Assembly (NCBI RefSeq): GCF_000247815.1
Contig: NC_021674.1
Span: forward strand, 29,886,901-29,950,900
Reading direction: 5' to 3'
Source of the DNA: Ficedula albicollis
Lineage: Eukaryota; Chordata; Aves; Passeriformes; Muscicapidae
Length of the DNA stretch: 64,000 nt
Of this stretch, positions 13,201 to 26,270 are shown one piece after another (positions within the stretch are counted from its first letter, which is position 1; every line of letters starts with the position of its first letter). Below the pieces are notes generated by a model. The model was not told the origin of the DNA. It was given only the letters and a program-made list of their open reading frames with translations, and made no database searches. A program made the position numbers and the translations under genes.

Positions 13201-14559
13201 GCCTTAATGTAATCTTAACACTGGGAAAAAATTCCTCTTTACACAGGGGCCAACAGAATTGGTCTCATTAAGCCCTACATGTTTCAGAGTTTTGGAGGGG
13301 TTTAGTCGGTGCATAGCTTTCATAGTGGCTCTCTCCAAAAAGCTGAACCATTCCCAGGGTTTTTAAAATTATGGTGCCATCTCAGAAGTGCCGAAGTGCT
13401 AAACAAGACAGCTTTTTGCCTGCCTGTCTTCCACATCTTGAGAAAAGCAGCTGCCTGGGGGTTGTAAACTAATGTCTTTCTGCCTTCAGATTTACATGTA
13501 GTGACTTAGAGGGGTGTCCAGGCTGGATTTTGTTCTATTCAGCTCCATAAGTGTCTCTGAGTGAATTCCTTAGTACTACCTGCTTATGTCTTATAGTTAT
13601 TTCAATTATTTGGTCAATTTGGAAACATTTTCTTTGAATGCCAGTTGATTTCATTTGGCTAACTAATAATGTTAACAGTTTTCTTAAAGCTGTGGAATTT
13701 ATTTTATAGGTGAGACAGATCTTTTCCTGGAAAGAGAGAAAAGGGGGATTTTTAAACAAGGAAAAAGCTTAAAAGCATGTATAAGGAAGGGATGGAGTAG
13801 CAGTGAAAACTCTTCTTTCTAGCTTTTGCCTACACATAGTTTTTATTTCCAGCCACATCATGTGAAGGATGGGTTCACTTACTAATTTTGCCAAGATGAG
13901 CCAGTATTTTCAATTTTATTCTTTTTTTAAAAACTTAAATCCTGAAACGTGACCATGGAAGTCTGTTCCTACAAAAGGCCTTTTAAGTGCTATTAGACTG
14001 TGTGACCCCATTCTTCATGACATCGTTGTGATGCTCCTTGGGTTTGTGTTGTGCTATTGAAGCCTGTTTTTACCAGAAGGGCATCACTTTCAGATACCTG
14101 TCTGACATCAGGCAGCCTGACACATCTGATACACTGGTACGACGTCACTGAGGAAATACAAGATCGCAGTGTTACATTTTTCTGAACTAATGATTCGTGA
14201 GTCTGTTGCTGGCAATGGATATCACAGAGCACGCAGAATTAAAACCAGGCTGATAACAGATCCATGGTAACACAGCCGTATATGCGAAGATTTTCTTTTT
14301 CCTCCAGTTGATCTGGGAGAGAGTAGAGACAGACGAGGAGAGCAAAAAGCAATATGTCTGTTGACTAAACAAAAGAACTTTGTAGACATGTAATTTTTGT
14401 GCCTCGTGGGATTTATTCCATTTGTGATGGATTTAACTTTTAAAAATTAGCTTGTCTTTCATACAGCTTTTGACATTTGTGCAGTTCTGACTCTTATCAC
14501 TCCATAATATGCCTGTCTGTCTGTTCTTTGTTGCTGATTGTCACTGGAATCACACTGTA

Positions 14560-14567
14560 TGTAAATA
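14560..14567 (+). promoter_or_regulatory. Pumilio-type 3'UTR element
   Basis: The octamer TGTAAATA matches the Pumilio recognition consensus UGUANAUA. It lies 44 nt before the predicted distal poly(A) signal, a common placement for a functional 3'UTR element. Chance occurrence is possible in AT-rich DNA. Confidence 0.4.
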
Positions 14568-14610
14568 TTTGCTAAGTCTTTGTAAAATGTAATTTATTTT
14601 AATATTTTGC

Positions 14611-14616
14611 AATAAA
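14611..14616 (+). terminator. KCNK5: Distal poly(A) signal AATAAA, KCNK5 3' end
   Basis: AATAAA sits in an AU-rich block, followed 15-30 nt later by a T/C-rich and TG-containing stretch, as in vertebrate cleavage sites. Cleavage would be expected near 14630. It is on the same strand as KCNK5 and is the best-formed 3' end downstream of the stop. Confidence 0.55.
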
Positions 14617-14635
14617 AAATTTACAATTTATCCTC

Positions 14636-17545
14636 TCTGTCATGAGAAGAATGGTAATCAATATTTCTTTTTACAACTACCTACACTCATAATGCACCTT
14701 ACAGATGAGACTGGTCCTGGCCCAAAGAGCTGAAAGCTAAAGAGCAAAAAAAGCCAGTTGTTTTATGCAGGCAGATGCCTGAACTTGTATGGGATATTGA
14801 TGACTTCAGTTCAATGGCATCTGGTCTTCAATTAGATACAGCATAGCTAAGTGTTATTCAATGTGGATTTTGGACAGTTGTTGAGAAATAAACTGAAGTT
14901 TATTTTAAGGGCTGTGTTTTATCAGTGGGCTGCTTTTAAAGAAGATGCACAGAGATGGGAAGTGTTAGAATTAATCAGAACTGTGATAAAATAAAATTGA
15001 CATTTATGACTGGTATCTGAATCTCATGCCAGAGCTATTAAAATATCTGAGTAACTGTTTATGAATTTTCACAATATTTCTAGTAGCAATGCTCACCATT
15101 TTTCAGGCTAGAAGTATTTGCAGACCTTCAACTCCAACAGTTCCCTTGACAACACGCTGGAAAATAGATAACTACCTGCCTTAATGAGCAGCAAAATGTG
15201 ACTTGGTGATACCCATGGTAGAGATGGAGCCATCTGAAGAAACTGGGACAGCCGCAGCCCGAGGAGGGAGAGCCTGAACCTTGGCGCTTAGACAGCTGAG
15301 TGGAATTGCTGAGGCACGAGCTAGGAGAGTGAGGAGGTGCATGGGCATGGGAGCAAAGGGTGGATACTGTCAGATTTGAGTGAGGATACCCAACCTCTGC
15401 TTTTCCTCCAGCCACACAATAAGAGCAATGAAGGAGGAAGTGCCTGACTGGTGGCTGATGCTAAAAAGAGCCAAAGAGGGAGGTGGCAGCTCCTCATGGA
15501 GCTGAGGGCAGCATATAGGAGGAGTCTGGAAAGCACCCAGTAATATTTCTATCAGCTCCCAGCAGGCTGGAGACTTACTGTTCACCTTCTGCACTCAGAA
15601 CTTTAGTAGTGTCATTAATTTATAGAGGGGAGGGTAGCAAGAAGTAGGAAAACAGGACAAACCTGTATCTGTTACATGGCTGTTCTTATGGTCCATGCCT
15701 GGCAGGCGATCTCTGAACACAATAGCTTAATAGATAGATAAAATCACAGACCAGCTGGCACTTAAAAAGCCTGATATGTTTTCACTGAATGTGTATCACA
15801 GGCCTTACAGTGCCCAGTGCAACCTGATACCAGCAACCTGCAGCTTGTGGGCAAAGAACTCAAATCTTTAATTCTGAGAGATGAAGACAGTAAGAAAGCA
15901 GGACCAGCTGTGGTTCAGATCATTTTAAGCAGGGAAATGCTAATCCATTCAGGGCAATTCCCTGTAGCTGGCCCTAGGTCCTGAAGAACCCATAAAATAC
16001 CTCTCTCTACTCTTTTTTGAGGAGGTGGTGGAGCTCTGTTACCTATAGCTTAAAGAGGAAGGGTTCTCTTTTTAAATTCGTGACTTGTACCTTGTGCCCG
16101 TCAGCAAGGGTTGGCTGGTTTCTGGGGTTTTTTGGTTGGTTCATTTTTACTTTTTTTTTTTTTTTAACTTATAAAAAAGCTATATTTTTAGCCTCTCTCT
16201 GCCTTGGTAAGATAATTAATACTGTGATATATAAAAGGTTGTGCTGAGTAAAACGTTCCTTAGATGTTTACTTCTTTTTGTTTCTTGGAGAATTCTCTTG
16301 ACATGCACCCAGACTGGGTTTTCTCTGCATACCCTGCCTGGCTTTCCTGGTTGATTGTGGGCTGTGCTTCATCCCTGAGGAAAAAGGGGAAGTGATGGGT
16401 GAATGGGGGTAAAGCCAGCCCTGACCAGAGTCACGTATCTCACTGAGAGCAAAGCATTGCCTCTTCCTGGCAGGCCCTTAGCTCTCCCCTCAAACTTGTT
16501 CATCACTAGGTTTTGTGCAGCCTGGGGTACTGGAGGGGTTGGTGATGGATATTCACTTTCTTGTTGGCAAATACCTGCTTGTGCAATGCAGCTGATGCAA
16601 CTCCTGCTGACTTGTGGCACGAGGGCAAACTTAGGGAAAAAGGGGTGCACTACTGCCCTTTACTGCCTTGATTTTATTCCCAGCTCCCAAGGAAACAGAC
16701 TCATTAGGGGTTGGGGTTTTTTGGGAGGCAAGGGGGTTGATGTTTTGTGGACAATAGGTGTCCAAGCAGGTGTTGTGCATCTTGGGCTGAACAAAGTAGC
16801 ACCACTGGTTATCTTGGCCTATGCAGCCAGCCTAGCACAGGGAGTGGTACCATGACTGATAGGAGCATAGGGGTCCAAAACAAAACACCAAGAAATACTC
16901 ATCTAACTGACCAAGGGAATTTGCTATTTCACACCAGCAGGGTTTCTCTGGGAAGGGAGAGTTAATGTGGACTGGGATTATCCTGCACAGAGGCTCCCTG
17001 AAAGCCAGGTACCATGTTGTAGTTGGGAGGGCTTCCTCTGATAGTCAAGATTCCAAGTACAGCCCATAGCCAGAACTCCTGGTTAATAAAAAACTGAGTA
17101 GATACACAGAAAATGTATTAACATATGAGAAACATTCTGATTAAAATGTTCTGATAATCATTTTGGATTTTTCAAGTTAAACTGAACTGCGTAGTCAAAG
17201 AGTTTTGGTTTTCTATTTTTAGAATATTTTTTATGGGATGCCAGAATTTCTCTCCCTCTTGTCACTCCTTGCTGCTCATAGAAAAGAGCAGAAGAGAGAT
17301 ACTCACTCTTCATATTTTGGTGGTTATGTTGTTTCCTACATGGAGAAAGCTGTGGAAAATATACTCTGTCCTCTCTTTTCTCCTTACTGGGGTGGAGCTG
17401 CAAATGACAAAGAAAGCAGAAAAAACATTGAAAATACGAATTCTGGAAAACTGAAAATCTCTGAAACTGAATTTCTCCTCTGTGAGGAGGTTAAGACACA
17501 AAATATCTTAAGTACAAGTCAGTATTTTTCCTACAGACATTCTGT
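14636..17545. other. Intergenic, no gene recognised
   Basis: This span contains a T15 run at 16151-16165 and open frames up to 150 codons (16403-16855, +) that show no recognisable domain and overlap open frames on the other strand. I see no repeat family and no splice-supported exon. Confidence 0.6.
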
Positions 17546-17809
17546 GAAATTTCCCATGCTGATTTTAATATTCTTTCAGCTACTCTCCTAAAAATGCTAA
17601 ACAAAGGCACTCATATTTTCAAATTACATCTATGCATTATTAATTCAGGTAAAATGTAAATATTTTGACATACTTCTGAAATTTCCCATGCTGATTTTAA
17701 TATTCTTTCAGCTACTCTCCTAAAAATGCTAAACAAAGGCACTCATATTTTCAAATTACATCTATGCATTATTAATTCAGGTAAAACGTAAATATTTTGA
17801 CATACTTTT
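17546..17809. repeat. Tandem duplication, 2 x 132 bp
   Basis: Unit 17546-17677 is repeated directly as 17678-17809. The copies are nearly identical, with one clear substitution (aaaatg/aaaacg) and small differences at the edges. There is no spacer and no third copy. Confidence 0.95.
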
Positions 17810-19380
17810 AATCTTACTTGATATAAAAGTATAGCATGGCACCATAACATGCCTGTAATTGTAAGAATTAATGCACTCAGTATGAATGACCAAGAGCAAA
17901 AAATTCCTGTTTAAGGCCTGTCAACAGCTTTGCACTGTTCTGTGGACTTTTGGCTTTGGACACTTGTTGATCACATTTCTGTTTATCTAGTTAAGCTTTT
18001 GGGTGTATAGGGAAGTATCATAATTCCTAATGCCGCTAAGATCAGAGACAAAAATCCTCTTCTGTGCTGATTTGTGGGTTGGGCGCTATCCATACTGATC
18101 AAAATAAACTGTGCAGAGGAGCACTTGTTCCTACATACTGCTGGTTGCTGGGCAGAGCTGCAAAATATGTGCATACCAACGTGAAATAAGTCTGTGTTCA
18201 CATTGAAATAGAAGTCACAAGCTTCTGTAGCTAAAGTGTAAGTGTTTATTCATAATGCTCTGTTGTCCTTCTCTGGCAACCTTCATATTTGTGGCTTTTG
18301 TGTTGTTGGCAGCTAGCAAAAAGTAAAGGAACAAATTAACACTTCAGATGCAGACAATCTCTAATGATACACTCTATTCCTCTCATCCTGGGACTTTGCC
18401 AACTCATCTCTGGCACAGCTGGAAAGGAAGGAAAAATAGTAAGCTAATTGGCCTGCTTTTTAATTGCTGATTAGAACGGGAAATTAATACAAAAGCAGGA
18501 GTAAGCAACACACCTGGGACACCTGAGGGGGACACTGCACTCTTTGGCTGGTTTTGTGGTGCTTAGTTTTCAATAAATTGCAGAAAATGGGTGGCTTAAA
18601 GTGAGAATGGCTTGCAAGGATGGCTTTCTTTTGTACAATGAAGAAGACTCAGGTTTTAAGGTTTTTTTCTGTGCTGCTTATCTTCAGAAAGTGAAATTCA
18701 CCGATGTAAATTGTGAGACTAGGCTGAGCTATATGACAGAGATCAGGTGAAGGCAAGAAGGTAAAGCAAATACTTGTTTTTAAAATTTAACCTTCGAGTT
18801 ATCTGTAGTTTTGTGGTATATGTTCTCTGTCCTTCACAGCTGCTCAAAGCGAGAAAGCCTGACATTTAGCTCCAGCTCTGGTAATCCCAGCATGTCAGGC
18901 AAAGTTAAAGGGATGGGATGTTGAATTTAGAATTTCTTTTTTTTAGGGCAAGTGATAAAATTTGTATGAAGCACAGGAAGAAATCAGAGCTACAGTAGCT
19001 GAGGAATCTGTTAATTGTGGGGAGATTTGCTCTAAAACACTAAGAAATTAGTTTTCTGGCAAATAATTTCAAGCAGTTTTCTGAAGATACTGTCTGGCTA
19101 AGTGATATTGATGTCTCTGGGGGAGTTTAATTCTATGATGTTTGTCAGTAGATGCAAAGTAAAATCTTATGGAGGCATAACAGCTGAAAGCTCCAAAATC
19201 TGCAGGAAAGAACTGGCAGTCTTTTAAAATGTGTAGGCTTGAGACAGGCTTCTTTCAAAGAATGCAAGGAAAATACAAAAATAAAAAATAAGGTGGAGAT
19301 GGATTGTAGCTCTAACTGGCTCTTATTTAAAAGCTTCTGGCCCCAGGTATTACTGTGCCTTCGAGTGCTATGTGGTTTTG
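17810..19380. other. Intergenic, nothing recognised
   Basis: No gene, clear transposon or RNA gene was seen. It is AT-rich with short chance frames. Confidence 0.6.
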
Positions 19381-19496
19381 GAAATGCATGGAATAAACTC
19401 TGGCTCAGAGGGAAGAAAAGATTTTGGGGTTGTCAGGAGAAATGCATGGAATAAACTCTGGCTCAGAGGGAATAAGAGATTTTGGGGTTGTCAGGG
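19381..19496. repeat. Tandem duplication, 2 x 58 bp
   Basis: Unit 19381-19438 is followed immediately by 19439-19496. There are about two or three differences, all in the run after 'cagaggga'. Confidence 0.95.
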
Positions 19497-22400
19497 TATA
19501 TTTACTGTAAAATGACCATTCTTGAAAGCAACAGCAACAGGACTCAGGGTGGGGAGAACTGTGACTGGTTTCAAAGGCACATGCTAGTCAGACCTAGGCA
19601 GTAATGACCCAACCAATTTTTCAAGGAAGGATGCCACTTCCAGCACTTTGGTCTATACCTTCTGGTTCCCATCACTTGTCTTCTTGCTCATTTGTCTTAA
19701 TTTTCCATCCTGCTGTGTGGCACCTCTCCCATGCCCCCTAGGAACATCAGGGCTGCCTGCAGGAAGGACACAGTAGCCTCTTGGCATTTGACTCCAGTTC
19801 AAAACAGGTTTCGAAAGAGGCTATGCCTATTGTGAATTTCAGTTGCACCTTTTCTAGCTCCATGTTCCTCCTCCCTTTCTTCCCACTCCAGGTCCCATTT
19901 ACTGCCACTCCTACGCTCCTCCACCCTACTTCATAACCTTAGTGTCCCTACTGCTGCAGCCTCTGAACTTGGAGGATAAAGCTTAGCTCTTTCTAGTCTG
20001 GAACTCTCCAGAAGTCTTCCAAACCTTAGATACACCTTAGCTTGTTGTTGTGTGTTCAGATCTCTTGGCATGACTACATATGTCTTTGTAGATGTGACCT
20101 AAAATCATGTTACCAATGCACCAAGTAAGCAGCAAAGCTGTCACCTGTTTAAATAAACTTTTGGCTCCTAATCAACAATTCACCAGAAGAAAAGAAATTG
20201 AATAGAACAAAATATGTTTGATTATTTACTAAAGGCATAATGGCCTGGAGACTGAAAACAAAGAGTGGGACTGAAAACCAGATGGCAACCAATATAATCT
20301 AGACAGCCTACATATCGAATCTTAGGGTACAGAAAACTCCCACAGTGGGATCTTTTTAGGCAGTAGAGAAATCCATATGTGCTACTTTCCCAGTTACAGT
20401 AATTCCAAATAAATGCTAAAGCTGTGACTTTTAAAAAATACCTTAGATCAATGTCAGGAACCATTTGTGTGTAACACTTGACTTTAAGTGGCCTCAGAAT
20501 GCCAGTGAGAGGGGAGGAGCGGGAATGGGTCTCACACCAGCTCTGTGCACAAGATTTGCCACCTGTGTTATGAAGGAGTCCATAGAAAGCTGATAATGCA
20601 TGAGAGCACAAGCTTAAGGGATGGATGCTGCTGGTACCACGTGCCATATAAGAATTTTAGGGTGTTATGGTGCCAAGGAGTGTAAAGGGACCATTTCAGA
20701 AAGGGACAATCAGCTGACTACAGGCACAGAGCAGACTATGAATAGCAGCTGTCAGTGGCCCCAGGCAGAATTATCAGAGATAAGTGTATAGCTTGCATTG
20801 CTCTTGGCTGGTAAGTCTCCAACTGAGGTACAGGAGTCTTCTTCAAGTCTCAGCACCAAAGTCATTGTACACAAAAATGAAACCCTAGGAATGAGAAACA
20901 GGGCTAGGTAGAGACAGTCACATCTAGAACTTTGAGAAGGAGGAAGAAAATGGAGCAACCCTCACTCCAGACCACCTGCACACAGCAGGTACTCTGCATG
21001 AGGGGGAATAAGAAACCATGTCAACTATAGGTGAAAAAGATTCTTCTCCATCCCCATGTCCTGCTAAACAGATCTTTTCTTGGACTTCTGTTTAGGCCAG
21101 GCTAATATTTGGAGTGGGAAGGATAAAAACATGAGTTTGGGTGGATTCAACAGTTTTAGAACACTGTCTCTTATATTTCTTGTTGCAGCTGAGGCCCTGA
21201 AGTACCTCTGTGCACTGGGATTCTGGGATGGGACTTGTTCCCTTAACAGAAATTCACAGGCAAGGAGGGCAGGGCATGTGCCACCATATGCCAGCTGCTG
21301 GGAAAGGACTTTGAAGAAGCAAAAATTACCATCACCTTACAAGAAAGAGTTGTTTCCTCCCTCCCACTGAATCACCACAGTGATCCTCAAGGGTTAAAAA
21401 GAGGTAAACCTATATCCTCGTACTAAAGGTCTCCATTAGATGACATTCAAACAAAGAATAGAGCATACAGCCCATAAGACACTGTGCTGACAACAAGTTG
21501 CTGTCTGGTTGTAGCTTTGGTGGGATCTACTGGTGCTGTTTCCACCACCTCCCTCAGCAGGTTCTTTCTTCGCGTAACGTAATTTTTCTTACTCATAACA
21601 TGCAACACTCTGAAGCTTAATTTTGCCATCATTTTATGTTCCCATTAGCAAGTAGAAATAATTGGTTCCTGTTTTCTTCTTAATTTTCATTTTTCACTGT
21701 CCTGGGTGCAGAGACCTCTGGGCAGCAAAAATAGGAAGAAACTAAAAACAGAATTAATGAGAAAGAAACCAAAATGCATCTATAGAGGCCATATCAGGAA
21801 ATTCTTAAAATCCCATCCTCTCACCTCAAGAAAGTAATTTCAAACACTTAGAATAGCATCAGAATTACTACTCTATGAAAGGATCTGGGAGGTGTCAAAG
21901 ATCCCCCGCCAAACACATCAGATGGCTTCCAAAGCCATAATTCCTGGGATGTATGAGCAAAATTAGAACGTGTGAGAGATGAGAAGTATTGTTCCTAGAA
22001 TGGAAGTTTCCTAGAATGGTGGGGCTAACATGGACTCTTGCATGAAATCAGGTCATCAGATTTTAAGGAAGCTGTCAGTAAACTGACAGCAGTCTGTATT
22101 GAGCAACAAAAAAATGTTTTAAGAAAGGATGACATTTGAGAAAGTCATTAAAAAAGGCAGAAAATGTTTATTCAGACTAAAAAAGAAAACCAAAGAAGCA
22201 GTGCACATAAGTTTTCTGATGGGTAAAAGACTGCTGAAGACTGCTAAGCAAGGGCTAAACTGCTCTTTTGTAGGCCTTGGAGAAAATAATAAAATAAATC
22301 TGTCAACATTGCAATAAACACGACAGACCCTAGTGCTACAACATGATTTCCTAGTGTAAGAGCAATAAACTCCTAGATGGACATGGACTTCAAATTCTTG

Positions 22401-23961
22401 GAGAATTTGTGAATGGTTTAGGCAAACAGCTAAACTGTCAGGAATAGTCTTGCTACATGTATGGGCACCCAGTACAGAAAGGCATCAGAAAGAGACTTAT
22501 CTCTTGAGGTCCCTTTCAGCTGTAGTTTGTATCCATTCACAGTTTGTCTGTGTTTCTGTAGTTTGTGTCCATTCTCTGGTCTGTTTTTATCACTCTCTAA
22601 ATTATTGCTCTTATGTGTTAGAGTTACTCAGACTAATGAGACTCTGCTATAAATCAGATGCAATATTTCATATGCATCTTAGAAATAACACACTCTCTTC
22701 TCCTTACTTAACGGGCTGCCCCAAGGTGGTTAGAATGTACTAACATAAAAGAGAACAAAAACATGTAAATAATAAAAAGACAAGGAGTCTTCATATCCTT
22801 TTTATTTCCTGCACTTCTTTAGTTGTCAAGGCCACTGGAAAATGGTGCTGTGAGGTAACTTCTAGTTCATTGTCAGGCTCTCCTTTCCAGTGTCAAGTGT
22901 TTGGATATAATAGTGCTAAGGCAAAGATTGCTAGGTCTATGCCAGTGTATTCCATCTGCTTTTCCACTTGAAAGAAGGAATGATTTTTTTTCATTTCAAG
23001 CATTTTCTCCTTGAACAGTATGTACTCCTTGCCTGCCTTTTCCTCCCACTCCTTAGTCATCTCCCATTGCTTTTCAGCCACACGTATGGATTTATGTGAC
23101 TCGGATGAAGTGGTTGTGCTGTACATCAGTTGTCATGCTTGTAAAGTTACAAAAGTTAGCTCTTGATTATAGTCCTCTGGATTCTAAATTTGGCGGCCTT
23201 TAACTTCTGTGTAACAAGTCCCTCCTCATTTACCTCACTGCATGATAGAAGGGATGGAAAAGGAGGTAAGAAATTCTGTGAAAGGCTTTGCCTTCCGGAG
23301 TAGCACAGATGCTTTGCACAGTCACAGCTAAAAAGCAGCAACTGGTATCTCAGAGAACATCACTCCCTTCATGGGTGAGAGAACTGGCAAAACCTCTGAC
23401 TCTTGGGAAATCTCATGAAAAGAGCTCTTTCAGGATGGAAAGCAAGAGGCTTATTTACAATTCACTTCCATTTTTATTACAAAATGTTACGCTATTTCTG
23501 TTTCTGGAGCAGAGGAATTAACAATCTTCTCAGACACCCACGCTTTGCTTGTAGAGAAGGGAAGTGTATTATGATGAACTTGCAAATCAACTGGACATAG
23601 GACTTGAAATTGCAGTGAAAAGAGAAAACAATGCTTTACTAAGGTATATTAGAGACTATATGAAGTACTTACTGTCATAAATGATGTTTTATTCAGCTCA
23701 GAGAAAGTGTCTAAACAAGAGCTGCCTTTCTTATTCTTAATTTATTGGGTTATTTGGATTATTAAATCTTTAAAGATTATTTATACTACGGCTAATTCCA
23801 TTTCCCTAGGACAGAGCCAAAAAAACTTCTTTTCCCTTGTATTTATAGTTTTCTGGCAAAGAAAAGGGAAATGAGGTCCCATATGATACCAGTGGAAGAC
23901 CCTTCCTCATTGTTCAACTCATGTTAAGCGGCAGTTCAGGAAAGACAGTGGGAAAGCTGAT
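19497..23961. other. Intergenic, nothing recognised apart from a degenerate short repeat
   Basis: No gene is recognisable. At 22521-22592 there is an older, diverged two-copy repeat with period 36, built around 'tgtagtttgt..ccattc'. The lysine-rich frame at 22129-22317 has no recognised homology. Confidence 0.55.
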
Positions 23962-24143
23962 GAAGAAGGGGGAGTCTGACCATTGTAACAGAGCAGCCTC
24001 TGTTTGCAACAGATGCAGCAGCCAGGCCTGCCCCTTTCCTGGGACATGGAGAGAAGAAGGGGGAGTCTGACCATTGTAACAGAGGAGCCTCTGTTCACAA
24101 CAGATGCAGCAGCCAGGCCTGTCCCTTTCCTGGGACATGGAGG
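23962..24143. repeat. Tandem duplication, 2 x 91 bp
   Basis: Unit 23962-24052 is repeated at 24053-24143. About four substitutions separate the copies, so this is one of the more diverged pairs. Overlapping open frames on both strands appear only because the duplicated GC-rich unit lacks stops. Confidence 0.95.
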
Positions 24144-25167
24144 GGACCAACAGCACCTCAGGCAGGCAGGGCCACATCTGTCCCTGAGGACAGACAGACT
24201 CCTGTGCCTGAGTCCTGCAAGGCTCCTGCCACAGCATGGGCTCACCACCATGACCCACAGCACTTGCTGTCTCAAAAGACAGGAGAAGGAGCTGAGAGAG
24301 AGGTCCTGGGGCACTCTTTTCCCCAGACTCCCATACATTTTTGCCTTTTTCCTTAGCTCATGCTGTTTTTCTGCTCTGCCGGGCAACCTGCGGGATTGCT
24401 CACATCAAGCCTAAAGCCATCCTTGCCCTCTACTGGCACCCTGTAGAAACACAGGAGCACATCAGGCAACAGCTCCATCTCTTCAGCTAGTCAAAATCCC
24501 TGGGCAGGAGCGTGTGCACAGGCTCCCTGCAGTCCCTCATGGGGTGGGGAGCAAACCTGTGCAAACACTCTGTGAGCATCTTCCTACAGCATCTGTAGCA
24601 GTAGCATCCTGGTGAGACAGGGCACAGCAACCCCTTCTGCTCATTCTGTTCTGATGTTTGCAAGGGCAAAACCTGTTACCTATGGAAGTGGAATCTGATT
24701 TCAGGTTATTTATCGACAAACAGTCTAGAAAACAAGAAGCAGCTCTGCCAGTTGCTGTTCACAGTGTTTCTTTCCTTCATTTCTAAGGAAAGTACAGTCC
24801 AGTTGGTTTGTAAGCTCAGGGAACATGAGCAAGAGTGGTCTAAGAAAATTGCTTGAATGGCTCCCATGGGTGTGCAAGCAGGCTGGTCATGTTAGGTGGC
24901 ACTTTCAGCTCTGAAGGGTCACACAGTGCTTGAACATACTGTAGGCTTGAAGTGTTGCTCTGAATCCTGCTGGAAAACCACTGTTGGGGTAGGATGCAGT
25001 GGCTGCACCAACAGTAGGTAGAAATCTGAGACAAAGTAGAAAAATAATTGTACTCACTTGACTATATGTGACACTTCAGCTTGGCAACAGATTACTGGAT
25101 AAATGGAGCCAGCACACCAGCACCACTGAAAATGTGGACCACAGTTTCAGTGTTCAGGCTGACCAAT
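24144..25167. other. Intergenic, nothing recognised
   Basis: This is moderately GC-rich single-copy sequence with overlapping chance frames on both strands. No domain, repeat family or RNA gene was recognised. Confidence 0.55.
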
Positions 25168-25336
25168 TCATAGAATCACAGAAGCATAGAATGGTTGGGG
25201 TTGGAAGGGTCCTTAAAGATTTATTTAGTTCCAACCCACCCTGCCATGGTGGCAGCTTCCCCTAGACCAGGTTGCTCAATGCCCCATCCAGCCTGGCCTT
25301 GAACACTATCAGGGACAAGGCACTCCCAACACAGTC
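25168..25336 (-). mobile_element. CR1 LINE 3' end fragment
   Basis: Read on the + strand, the element begins with the reversed CR1 terminus (tcatagaatcacag.. catagaatggttgggg). It continues with the typical 'ttggaagggtccttaaagat', 'gttccaaccca', 'agaccaggttgctcaa' and 'ccatccagcctggccttgaa' blocks. It is a 5'-truncated copy about 170 bp long, inserted with its 3' end to the left. The family match is from memory of avian CR1 consensus sequences. Confidence 0.9.
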
Positions 25337-26130
25337 CTGTCTTGCAAGGTTTGGATGGAACTTTCATATCAACCCCAGCTGTAAAATCCAGTAGATTTGA
25401 TTCCTGATAAAATACACTATGAAAAGACTCACAGGCCATCTAACCATCTAAGTGCTGCAAACTACTTTATATTAACTTGTTATATAAGCTACTGTTGGTC
25501 ACTATAATTTTCTAAAATTCAAAATATTGAAAATAAATATGAAACTATATAGAAGTAATAATTTTCAGAAAATAATTGTTCTCTTCCCTTAGTTTGTTTG
25601 TTCATATTAACAAATAGCAATGTACATTTCCAGCAATGGCACAAATAAATAGAAAGCAACACTTCTTTTATCGGAGAAGAAATGTTCAAATGGCAACTGT
25701 AATTCACAACTTCACTCCATTGTCCTTGGATGGTCTGCTGGCTCACAGAAAGCTCAAATAACTCAAACATGAATTAAGACCTCAGTATAACTTTCAAAAT
25801 CTGTTTATTTTCTATCACTGCTTTTCGTATGGATTATAAGGAAACTGATTTACCACCAAAATCAAACCACATCGTCCTTGTGTCCTGTAGAAGTGCTTGC
25901 TCTTCTGAACTAAAAAGAGAAGTGTAAACTTTGAGACACTCCATCCAGTTACCCTAAAGGCCAGACCTTCCTCTTACTTTTGAAGACCTTTACAAATGTC
26001 CTGTACTAACACTGGTGAATGTATGCAGGTGCTCATCTATTTACTTCATGTTGATCCCTATCTCCAGCTTCTCCCACCCTTTCAAGCTTAGGATGTTTCT
26101 CTCAAGACTGTGCTGCACAGAGATGTTTCT
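25337..26130. other. Intergenic, nothing recognised
   Basis: AT-rich single-copy sequence without recognisable gene or repeat. Confidence 0.55.
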
Positions 26131-26270
26131 TTGCTTCTGTCTTGTCTGCAGCACGGAAGAAACAGTAGAGAAGCACTGTTTTGGGATTTGAATATTCACA
26201 TTGCTTCTGTCTTGTCTGCAGCACGGAAGAAACAGGAGAGAGGCACTGTTTTGGGATTTGAATATTCACA
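26131..26270. repeat. Tandem duplication, 2 x 70 bp
   Basis: Unit 26131-26200 is repeated at 26201-26270. There are two substitutions (agtagagaag/aggagagagg). Confidence 0.95.

Larger units (their letters stand above)
10265..14635 (+). other. KCNK5: Probable KCNK5 3' untranslated region
   Basis: Sequence after the stop is AT-rich, lacks coding potential and holds no clear transposon up to the strong poly(A) signal at 14611, which suggests a 3'UTR of about 4.4 kb. An earlier AATAAA-like signal near 10886 could end a short isoform of about 0.65 kb. The extent is inferred from signals only; transcript ends cannot be proved from DNA. Confidence 0.55.

Noticed and set aside
16403..16855. Plus-strand 150-codon open frame
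   Set aside because: Overlaps an open frame on the opposite strand, with no domain or splice context; chance in a GC-richer patch.
22129..22317. Lysine-rich 62-codon frame as a possible pseudogene or retroelement piece
   Set aside because: Composition reflects an A-rich stretch; no match to a known protein or element that I can support.
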